Shown: piece after piece, positions 1 to 4,508 of the stretch
How positions within the stretch are numbered: position 1 is the stretch's first letter
Layout of the letters: each line of letters begins with the position of its first letter
Notes under the pieces: model-generated
What the model was told of the DNA's origin: nothing
Database searches by the model: none
Seen by the model: the letters and a program-made list of their open reading frames with translations, nothing else
Source of the DNA: Halobacteriales archaeon QS_9_68_42
GTDB lineage: Archaea; Halobacteriota; Halobacteria; Halobacteriales; Haloarculaceae
DNA: 7,627 bases
Direction of reading: 5' to 3'
Assembly: GCA_003022905.1 (NCBI GenBank)
Contig: PXSE01000057.1
Span: forward strand, 2,018 to 9,644
Made by a program: the position numbers and the translations under genes

Positions 1-185
1 CCCGCGCCTCACTTCGTTCGGCGCAGGGAACCGCTTCGGGGGCGACCTGACGGACGCCCCCTCGCGAATACTAGCTGATTTATTGAATTATTGATGCGTT
101 ATGTAGACGGGCGAATGGATCGCCTCCTTGGGACAGCGTCACAATCTGGCAGAATTGTTAAAATAGTCAACGCTCACTCATCGGT
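1..185. other. Left-edge intergenic region with GC hairpin and AT-richer promoter tract
   Basis: No gene is visible here. A hairpin with a 7-bp perfect stem (38-44 pairs with 55-61, 10-nt loop) and a 5-bp inverted repeat (4-8 with 20-24) lie near the edge and could belong to the 3' end of whatever precedes the window. From about 65 to 110 the DNA becomes AT-richer and holds a short direct repeat, TTATTGA at 80-86 and 88-94. The HIT gene promoter is at the right end. What the hairpins do is unknown. Confidence 0.5.
158..165 (+). promoter_or_regulatory. TATA-like element of the HIT gene
   Basis: TTAAAATA is centred about 25 nt upstream of the ATG at 186. That is the spacing expected if transcription starts at or very near the start codon, as in leaderless haloarchaeal mRNAs. 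No Shine-Dalgarno sequence precedes the ATG, which agrees. Assigned by position and composition only. Confidence 0.5.
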
Positions 186-605
186 ATGGACTGCGTGTTC
201 TGTTCGATCTGTCGAGGCCAGGAGGAGGCTCTGATTCTTGACGAAACAGACGAAACGCTCGCGTTCGCTCCTCTCGACCACATTTCCGAGGGCCATATGC
301 TGGTGATCCCGAAAGAACACTACGAGAGTCTATTCGACATTCCGGAGTCAACGTTGTGTGCAGTAATGGAACACGTGAGGACGATCAGCCGACGGCTCTG
401 TTCCAGCGATTTCGACGGTGTAAACCTGCTGAACGCCAGTGGCCGCGCTGCCCACCAATCGGTACCGCACTTTCACGTTCATATCGCACCCCGCCGAGAA
501 GGCGACCGGTTGGATCTCGGGCCCAATAGTTCGTACGACGAAACTGAAACCGACCGTATCTATGAGAACGTTCGGAGTGCACTCTCGACGAGCGACGTCC
601 AGTAG
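186..605 (+). CDS. HIT (histidine triad) family nucleotide-binding protein
   Basis: A 139-residue protein of the HIT superfamily, cytosolic enzymes that hydrolyse or transfer nucleotidyl groups from nucleoside phosphoramidates, adenylated compounds or dinucleoside polyphosphates. The signature is clear: NASG at about 83-86, then QSVPHFHVHIAPR at 91-103 with the triad H95-H97-H99; the middle His of this family is the catalytic nucleophile. C3 and C6 near the N-terminus form the CxxC that commonly helps bind zinc in Hint-type members. The length is normal for a single-domain HIT protein. The ATG at 186 is chosen because the CxxC start is typical and a TATA-like element sits about 25 nt before it. 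About a third of codons (49 of 139 by hand count) end in A or T, unlike the right-hand genes where almost none do, so the gene may have a different history. It stands alone on its strand. Substrate cannot be predicted. Confidence 0.93.
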   Translation: MDCVFCSICRGQEEALILDETDETLAFAPLDHISEGHMLVIPKEHYESLFDIPESTLCAVMEHVRTISRRLCSSDFDGVNLLNASGRAAHQSVPHFHVHIAPRREGDRLDLGPNSSYDETETDRIYENVRSALSTSDVQ

Positions 606-631
606 CCGCCCGCTCGCGACGTAAATGATCT

Positions 632-664
632 ATACTAACCGATATGTCGACCTGGAGTTAGTAT
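632..664. repeat. 8-bp perfect inverted repeat, 17-nt spacer
   Basis: ATACTAAC at 632-639 is the exact reverse complement of GTTAGTAT at 657-664. It begins 27 nt after the HIT stop codon in an AT-richer patch. It could be an operator, a weak terminator stem or an element boundary; no poly-T follows directly, which weakens the terminator reading. Confidence 0.5.
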
Positions 665-708
665 CCGTCGAGTGGGGACGTTTAGGAAAGCGCCCCCGAG
701 GCGGTTCT

Positions 709-737
709 CGGCGACTCGGCCTTCGGCCTCGTCGCCG
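709..737. repeat. GC hairpin with UUC loop
   Basis: Positions 709-715 pair with 731-737 (7 bp) and 718-721 with 725-728 (4 bp), separated by a 2x2 mismatch, around the loop TTC at 722-724. First of four hairpins in this intergenic region. Confidence 0.5.
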
Positions 738-784
738 AAGCGCGCGTGGACCACGAGGGACCGAATGTCTCTCGGACCGTGCGA

Positions 785-805
785 ACGGGCGGCAAAGCCG
801 CCCGT
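785..805. repeat. Perfect 9-bp hairpin with AAA loop
   Basis: ACGGGCGGC at 785-793 pairs perfectly with GCCGCCCGT at 797-805 around AAA (794-796). No T-run follows directly on either strand, so it does not resemble a classical bacterial terminator. Confidence 0.6.
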
Positions 806-878
806 GAGCAAATGGAGTGGTGTCGAAGGTGTCATGGAAGGAGCACGCGCGCATGTTTTTCCACACGTTTTTGCCGCG

Positions 879-901
879 GGCGGCGGCCACCGGCCGCCGC
901 C
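879..901. repeat. Perfect 10-bp GC hairpin with ACC loop
   Basis: GGCGGCGGCC at 879-888 pairs with GGCCGCCGCC at 892-901 around ACC (889-891). It follows two T5 tracts (856-860, 868-872) on the plus strand, so on the minus strand the hairpin is followed downstream by A-runs, not T-runs. Confidence 0.6.
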
Positions 902-909
902 GGATGTCG

Positions 910-926
910 TGGCGGCTTCGCCGCCA
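910..926. repeat. Perfect 7-bp GC hairpin with TTC loop
   Basis: TGGCGGC at 910-916 pairs with GCCGCCA at 920-926 around TTC (917-919). An outer 4-bp match (CGGA 901-904 with TCCG 927-930) could extend it with an internal loop. It begins 9 nt after the neighbouring 10-bp hairpin. Confidence 0.55.
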
Positions 927-973
927 TCCGTGAGGCGTGTTCGGCGCGGACGCGCTGAACCGCCGGAGCGTAC

Positions 974-978
974 AAAAA
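974..978 (-). terminator. Oligo-T tract downstream of phoU
   Basis: Read on the minus strand, a run of five T begins 7 nt after the phoU stop codon (985-987). Archaeal RNA polymerase can terminate at short oligo-T tracts without a hairpin, so this is a plausible phoU terminator. The GC hairpins lie further downstream of it. Confidence 0.45.
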
Positions 979-984
979 GTGGGT

Positions 985-1665
985 CTAATAGATAAGCTCG
1001 TCACTATTCTCGGCCATGTATAGCGTGCGGGCGGCGATATTGACGGCGTGGTCGCCGATGCGCTCAAGGTCGCGGACGGTGAGAAGTAGCCGCGACACCT
1101 CGCCCATCAGCGCCTCGATGTCCCGCCCGGAGGCGCCGTCCTCAATCTCGGTCTCGATGAGGTCCCGGACGACGGCGCTTGAGGCGTTCTCGCAGAGCTG
1201 GTCGACTTCATCGTCGCGCTCGTCGATGGCGAAGCAGGCCTCGATGTCCTTGTCGGCGTAGGCCGTCATGGCGTCGTCGACCATCTCGACGACGGCGTCG
1301 CCGATGCCCTGGACGTCGACGTCCGGGTAGAGGTCCCGGTCGGCGTCCAGCGTATAGTCGCCGAGGTTCGTCGCCAGGTCGGCGACCCGCTCGAGGTCGG
1401 TGATTATCTTGAACGAGGCGGCGATAAATCGAAGATCGCCGGCGACCGGCTGCTGGAGCGCAAAGAGGTCGATACAGTCCTGCTCGAGGTCCAGATACAG
1501 CTCGTTTATCTCGTGGTCGCCCTCGATCACCTCGCGGGCCAGTGCCTCGTCCTTCGTCTCGAGTGCGCGAAGCCCCATCCGGACCCGGTCGATGACGACC
1601 TCGCTCATGTAGAGGACGTTCTCCCGGAGTTCCCGGAGCTGTTTCCGGAACCCTTGTCTTGCCAT
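985..1665 (-). CDS. phoU: Phosphate signalling/transport accessory protein PhoU
   Basis: A 226-residue cytoplasmic all-helical protein with two PhoU repeats. Each repeat carries the metal-binding helix motif: ITDLERVADLATNL at about 88-101 (E92, D96) and VRDLERIGDHAVNIA at about 197-211 (E201, D205, H206). PhoU proteins bind metal clusters and restrain phosphate uptake through the Pst ABC transporter and, in bacteria, the PhoR kinase; the exact partner in haloarchaea is less defined. The length matches the usual 220-240 residues. I start at MARQGF (ATG at 1665) because the family begins about there and a BRE/TATA pair lies 27 nt upstream. An upstream in-frame ATG at 1836 would add 57 residues of non-homologous Arg-rich sequence. 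No pst transporter genes are in the window. A second PhoU-type gene lies divergently at 2471. Confidence 0.93.
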   Translation of the reverse strand: MARQGFRKQLRELRENVLYMSEVVIDRVRMGLRALETKDEALAREVIEGDHEINELYLDLEQDCIDLFALQQPVAGDLRFIAASFKIITDLERVADLATNLGDYTLDADRDLYPDVDVQGIGDAVVEMVDDAMTAYADKDIEACFAIDERDDEVDQLCENASSAVVRDLIETEIEDGASGRDIEALMGEVSRLLLTVRDLERIGDHAVNIAARTLYMAENSDELIY

Positions 1666-1688
1666 GTCTTCGGGTGGGACGGTCAACC

Positions 1689-1701
1689 GTATGTACTTTC
1701 G
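1689..1701 (-). promoter_or_regulatory. BRE/TATA promoter of phoU
   Basis: Read on the minus strand, CGAAA (1701-1697) is followed by GTACATAC (1696-1689). This matches the haloarchaeal BRE then TATA arrangement, with the TATA centre about 27 nt before the phoU ATG at 1665, predicting a leaderless or nearly leaderless transcript. Confidence 0.6.
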
Positions 1702-1862
1702 GGGATACGTCCACGGGAGGACCGCCGGCAGACCCGAGGAGAGTCGGCCTGCGGACCCCCAACGCGAGAGCCGAGGGCGGAGGCGGGCTCGGCGAGTGCT
1801 GGCCCACTGGGAGTTGTCCACTAGACACGTTGGCAAAAAGCGTAAGTGTCATGTCGGATAAA

Positions 1863-1872
1863 TAACTAGTTA
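1863..1872. promoter_or_regulatory. Perfect 10-bp palindrome just before the Csp-like start codon
   Basis: TAACTAGTTA is its own reverse complement and ends 2 nt before the ATG at 1875. It overlaps the AT-rich GATAAATAA tract, which is too near the start codon to be an ordinary leaderless TATA box. It could be an operator for a repressor or metal sensor. The promoter itself is unclear; a weak candidate is around 1833-1846. Confidence 0.35.
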
Positions 1873-1874
1873 GC

Positions 1875-2162
1875 ATGGCGCTAACCGAAATCGACCACGT
1901 GTCCGCCGACGGCCAGATGGAGGAGTGTATCGACAACTGCTTCGAGGCCGCACAGGCCTGCGAGTGGTGTGCCGACGAGTGTGCGGACCTGGGCGAGGAC
2001 ATGGCCCGGTGCATCCGGCTGTGCCGGGACGTCGCCGACGTGGCGACGCTGCACGCCAGACTGATGGCGCGGAACTCGACGGTCGAGTCGGACCTCGCTC
2101 GGACCTGTGCGGATGTCGGGCGATGGCGACCTGATGCTGCCGGCTGTAACTGCGTGACGTAG
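1875..2162 (+). pseudogene. Truncated/frameshifted four-helix-bundle copper-binding (Csp/DUF326-like) protein
   Basis: The open frame encodes 95 residues. Residues 15-36 (C18, C22, C29, C32, C36) and 46-50 (C46, C50) show the closely spaced Cys of Csp-type copper-storage proteins, which line a four-helix bundle and bind Cu(I) in the cytosol. Family members are usually about 110-130 residues and end in a further Cys-rich helix. Here the Cys pattern fades after C77 (CADV), and the last 15 or so residues are unlike the family. In another frame, 2114-2134 read CRAMAT then a stop, which looks like the genuine family C-terminus. I infer a deletion that removed most of the last helices and shifted the frame, leaving this gene probably non-functional or reduced. 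The start follows the MALT-IDHVS form I recall from relatives. The ORF is intact, so a shortened working protein is not excluded. Confidence 0.6.
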
Positions 2163-2443
2163 TTCCGGCGGGAAAACGGGTCTCTGGACGATTCCTCGTC
2201 GGATATCGCAGGAGAGTTCGAGAAAACTACGGCTGGCAGTACGAGCGGCTCCACAGCTGCTCGGCTTAACAACACGCTCCACAGTCTTATATACTGTTCC
2301 GTTATATTGTATTTGTCTATATATTTGTGCGCAAGTCGGCTCATGACCCTACTTTCGCTACGTTCGGGTCGAATAGCCAGCCCGAGCCGCGCCGGATTTT
2401 GAATACCTCGTCGTTCTGCTAAGACTATATATTCCATCAGAGA

Positions 2444-2450
2444 TTTATAC
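2444..2450 (+). promoter_or_regulatory. TATA box of the AbrB-PhoU gene
   Basis: TTTATAC is centred about 24-25 nt upstream of the ATG at 2471, the spacing for a leaderless transcript. A second AT stretch, ACTATATATT at 2424-2433, lies further upstream and may be an alternative box. Confidence 0.55.
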
Positions 2451-2459
2451 TACCGGTAG
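2450..2459. promoter_or_regulatory. Perfect 10-bp palindrome abutting the TATA box (possible operator)
   Basis: CTACCGGTAG is its own reverse complement and shares its first base with the end of the TATA box. A half-repeat, GTAG, follows at 2460-2463. A protein bound here would block transcription factor or polymerase loading, so it is a natural repressor site. The encoded protein carries an AbrB-type DNA-binding domain and is an obvious candidate, by inference only. Confidence 0.4.
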
Positions 2460-2470
2460 GTAGTGGCCCC

Positions 2471-3466
2471 ATGGAGACCAGAAAGGTCCAGGTGACCGGT
2501 GGGTCGACGTACACCGTCTCGTTGCCGAAAGACTGGGCGAACAGCAACGGCGTCAGCGGCGGCAGCGTCGTCGAGTTCTACCCAGAGGAGGACTCACTAC
2601 TTCTGACCCCCAGACAGGAGGAGGAGAAAATCGAGGGGACCATCGACATCAGTGGCATAGAGGGCGACGAGTTGACCCGGACGGTCGTGACCATGTATGT
2701 CAGCGGGTTCGACATCATCACGCTCGAGACGGCCCGTGTCAGCGCCGCCCAGCGGCGGACAATACGCGAGGCGACCCAGGGGTTGGTTGGCCTGGAAGTC
2801 ATCGGCGAGACGTCCGAACACGTCCAGCTGCAGGACCTGCTGGACTCCTCGGAGCTGTCGATGCACAACGCCATCACCCGGATGCGGCTGGTCTCCTCGA
2901 CGATGCTGTCGGACGCCGTCACCGCCCTGCTCGAGGACGACGGCGACCTCGCGGCCGACGTGGTCCAGCGCGACGACGACATCGACCGGCTGTGGTCGAT
3001 GGTCTCGCGGGTGTTCCGGTCGGTGCTCCGGGATCCCGGCGCCGCCGCCACCATCGGCCTGGACCGCGAGACCTGCTTCGACTACCACTCCAGCGCCCGC
3101 CAGCTCGAGCGGGTCGGCGACCACGCGACGAAGATCGCGACCCACGCCGAAACGATGGAGTCGCCGCCGGAGGCCGCCGCCGAGGCCGTCTACGACCTCC
3201 ACGAGGAGGCGGCCGAGATCGTCGAACTGGCGATGGACGCACTACTGGAGGACGACCCCGAGCGGGCGACCAAACTGGCCAACGACGCCCGCCAGCAGGT
3301 CGCCGGCATCGACGAACTCGCCCGGGCCGTCGACGATGAGATACGGCAACTGGAGCCACAGGAGGCCCAGTTGCTCGGCCTCGTGGTCGACTCGCTGTCC
3401 CGGAGCGCCGACTACGGCGGCAACATCGCCGAGACGGCCCTCCAGAAGGCCGCCCCCAAGCCGTAG
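2471..3466 (+). CDS. AbrB/SpoVT-domain PhoU family phosphate regulator
   Basis: A 331-residue cytoplasmic protein. Residues 1-48 form a swapped-hairpin AbrB/SpoVT DNA-binding domain: METRKVQVTGGSTYTVSLPK followed by DW and a GxxxGxxV-type turn into a beta strand. About 125-330 are helical PhoU-type repeats: the first metal motif LERVGDHATKIA at 212-223 (E213, D217, H218) is well kept, while the second, LSRSADYGGNIAE at 309-321, keeps only D314 and the helix pattern. Archaeal proteins of this architecture are annotated as phosphate uptake regulators; the fusion suggests a transcription factor that senses phosphate status through its PhoU part. The ATG at 2471 starts the AbrB domain exactly and lies 24-25 nt after a TATA box. 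It is divergent from phoU with the Csp remnant between. The DNA target is unknown. Confidence 0.9.
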   Translation: METRKVQVTGGSTYTVSLPKDWANSNGVSGGSVVEFYPEEDSLLLTPRQEEEKIEGTIDISGIEGDELTRTVVTMYVSGFDIITLETARVSAAQRRTIREATQGLVGLEVIGETSEHVQLQDLLDSSELSMHNAITRMRLVSSTMLSDAVTALLEDDGDLAADVVQRDDDIDRLWSMVSRVFRSVLRDPGAAATIGLDRETCFDYHSSARQLERVGDHATKIATHAETMESPPEAAAEAVYDLHEEAAEIVELAMDALLEDDPERATKLANDARQQVAGIDELARAVDDEIRQLEPQEAQLLGLVVDSLSRSADYGGNIAETALQKAAPKP

Positions 3467-3475
3467 CCCGGTCAA

Positions 3476-3485
3476 CGCTTTTCTC
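3476..3485 (+). promoter_or_regulatory. T-rich element between the AbrB-PhoU and MBL genes
   Basis: A T4 tract (3479-3482) within CGCTTTTCTC lies in the 40-nt gap, 10 nt after the AbrB-PhoU stop and about 27 nt before the MBL start at 3507. It could be a weak TATA-like promoter for a leaderless MBL transcript, an oligo-T terminator for the upstream gene, or both. Confidence 0.35.
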
Positions 3486-3506
3486 CCGCCCGCCCGAGTG
3501 GTCGGT

Positions 3507-4181
3507 ATGCTCACCGAGTTGCGCGACGACGTCTGGTGGTACGAGTGCAAGGGCGTCAACGCCTACCTGCTGGCAGACGACGACGGCCTTACCGTCGTCG
3601 ACACCGGGACGCCGTTCGACGCCGCCCGCGTCGAGGGCGCCGTCGATGCCGCCGGCTACGACCCCGAGGTCGTCTCCCGGGTGCTCCTGACCCACTACGA
3701 CTTCGACCACGTCGGGTCGGCGGCGAAACTGGACATCGATGCGCCCATCTACGCCGGCCGCGAGGACGCCGACCTGGTGACCGGCGAGCGCCGACCGCGG
3801 CTGTCGGGCGCCAAACCTCTCCTGCAGTTCGCGCTCGGGCCGCTGGTCCCAGACGTGCCGGCGGGTCGGATCCGCCGGGTCGACGACGGCGACGAAATCG
3901 GCGGCTTCACCGCCTACCACACTCCCGGCCATACGCCGGGGCACACCGCGTATGTCCACGAGGAGCGCGGCGTCGCCTTCCTCGGCGACCTCGTCGCCGA
4001 GCGGGACGGCCGGCTCCGCCCCTCGCCGTGGTTCATCTCCTACGATGTCGGTCGCGTCCGCGCGAGCATCAAGGACCTCTCGGGGCGCGTACCCGCCTTC
4101 GAGGCCGTCTGCATGGGCCACGGCACGCCCTTCAAGCGGGACGGGGGCGCCCGTCTGGAGGAACTGGCGGAGTCGATCTGA
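3507..4181 (+). CDS. MBL-fold (metallo-beta-lactamase superfamily) hydrolase
   Basis: A 224-residue cytosolic hydrolase of the metallo-beta-lactamase fold. Visible elements in order: VNAYLL and VVDTGTP (17-36), metal motif THYDFDHVGS (62-71) with H63, D65, D67, H68, then HTPGHTPGH (138-146), GD at 160-161, and GHGTP at 204-208. The first motif is HxDxDH rather than HxHxDH, a variant known in the superfamily (often THxDxDHxG). H142, D161 and H205 complete the expected two-metal site. The superfamily covers glyoxalase II-like thioesterases, lactonases, sulfur dioxygenases and others, so the substrate cannot be told. Length is normal for a single domain. It lies 40 nt after the AbrB-PhoU gene, so read-through or a separate promoter are both possible, and it converges with the guaAb operon, with 6 nt between stop codons. 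Confidence 0.92.
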   Translation: MLTELRDDVWWYECKGVNAYLLADDDGLTVVDTGTPFDAARVEGAVDAAGYDPEVVSRVLLTHYDFDHVGSAAKLDIDAPIYAGREDADLVTGERRPRLSGAKPLLQFALGPLVPDVPAGRIRRVDDGDEIGGFTAYHTPGHTPGHTAYVHEERGVAFLGDLVAERDGRLRPSPWFISYDVGRVRASIKDLSGRVPAFEAVCMGHGTPFKRDGGARLEELAESI

Positions 4182-4192
4182 CGCGGGTCAGA
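4177..4192. repeat. 6-bp inverted repeat spanning both convergent stop codons
   Basis: TCTGAC (4177-4182) pairs with GTCAGA (4187-4192) around GCGG. Each arm contains the TGA stop of one of the two converging genes. It might act as a shared 3'-end hairpin in both directions, but two facing TGA codons already give part of the symmetry by chance. Confidence 0.3.
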
Positions 4193-4508
4193 CGATTTCC
4201 TCGGCGACCGTTCCCGGCGAGAGCAGTTCGGGGTCGACGATGTGGCCGGCCTGTCCCTTCACGAACTCCGGCACCGAGTCGCGGGTGTACACGACCACCC
4301 GGAGGTCGGGGTTGAGGTCGACGGCGATTGGGACGCTCGTCGCGAGGCCGGCGTCGGTCACAACGAGGACGTCGGCGTCGACGATGCCGGCCTCCTCCAG
4401 GGCCGGCCGGTTGGCCGTGCCGGCGGCGCGGGTCACCTCGGCGTCCCGTTCCTCCAGGGCCGCGCCGAGTCCGTCCGGGTCCTCCCCGGCGATGACGACC
4501 TCACTCAT
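4188..4508 (-). CDS. Small Rossmann-like (TrkA-N/RCK-like) haloarchaeal protein of unknown function
   Basis: A 106-residue acidic protein, conserved in haloarchaea as I recall (catalogued, I believe, as DUF7126 and sometimes mislabelled as CTP synthetase because of its neighbourhood). The pattern is that of one compact alpha/beta nucleotide-binding half-domain: strand VVIAGED (4-10), helix DGLGAALEE, strand EVTRAAG, then [19 protein letters not shown] (34-52), [20 protein letters not shown] (55-74) and VDPELL near the end. The segment [17 protein letters not shown] resembles TrkA-N/RCK domains of K+ transport, but the GxGxxG loop is degenerate (GEDPDGLG) and no membrane partner is present. 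Its ATG overlaps the end of guaAb by 8 nt, so it is translated as part of the pyrG-guaAb operon. A regulatory or accessory role in purine/pyrimidine amidation is inference. Function unknown. Confidence 0.85.
   Translation of the reverse strand: MSEVVIAGEDPDGLGAALEERDAEVTRAAGTANRPALEEAGIVDADVLVVTDAGLATSVPIAVDLNPDLRVVVYTRDSVPEFVKGQAGHIVDPELLSPGTVAEEIV

Larger units (their letters stand above)
606..984. other. Gene-free region with clustered GC hairpins
   Basis: Between the convergent HIT and phoU genes I see no credible gene; open frames here are arginine/proline-rich and lack family features. The region holds an 8-bp inverted repeat (632-639 / 657-664), then hairpins at 709-737, 785-805, 879-901 and 910-926, each with a 3-nt loop, and two T5 tracts (856-860, 868-872). 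It could be a terminator region, a structured RNA or a palindromic repeat element; the sequence alone does not decide. Confidence 0.6.
2163..2470. other. AT-rich intergenic region upstream of the AbrB-PhoU gene
   Basis: No credible gene is seen. Positions 2285-2330 are strikingly AT-rich for this genome and contain at least three TATA-like stretches (around 2285-2293, 2302-2308 and 2318-2326). A 5-bp inverted repeat (2345-2349 / 2366-2370) follows. The promoter and palindrome of the next gene occupy 2421-2470. A 19-codon frame at 2343-2402 has no recognisable features and I do not call it. Confidence 0.55.

Noticed and set aside
606..984. CRISPR array or tRNA-like structure in the hairpin cluster
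   Set aside because: The hairpins differ in sequence and spacing, there are no equal-length spacers, and no cloverleaf or TTC-arm motif can be assembled.
630..1067. Minus-strand open frame in the HIT-phoU gap (145 codons)
   Set aside because: It overlaps the end of phoU in another frame, is Arg/Pro-rich, and passes through the hairpin cluster.
1666..1836. 57-residue N-terminal extension of PhoU
   Set aside because: It lacks similarity to PhoU, is unlike acidic haloarchaeal protein, and would cover the BRE/TATA element.
2343..2402. Possible 19-codon small protein downstream of the AT-rich block
   Set aside because: There is no Shine-Dalgarno site, recognisable motif or coding signal beyond a start and stop; left as part of the intergenic description.
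1208..2437. Long minus-strand open frame (409 codons) running across phoU, the Csp gene and intergenic DNA
   Set aside because: It overlaps phoU in another frame on the same strand and the Csp gene antisense; the product is Arg/Ser/Pro-rich without motifs.
2697..3506. N-terminal extension of the MBL protein
   Set aside because: The frame is open upstream through the AbrB-PhoU gene, but the extra sequence is Ser/Thr/Arg-rich shadow; the MBL fold begins at the ATG at 3507.
3569..3716. Loss of the canonical HxHxDH motif in the MBL protein as a sign of inactivation
   Set aside because: THYDFDHVG (HxDxDH) is a known working variant in the superfamily and all other metal ligands are present.
2919..4121. 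Minus-strand open frame (400 codons) opposite AbrB-PhoU and the MBL gene
   Set aside because: It is antisense to two genes with clear motifs; its C-terminal half is low-complexity Arg/Pro/Gly.
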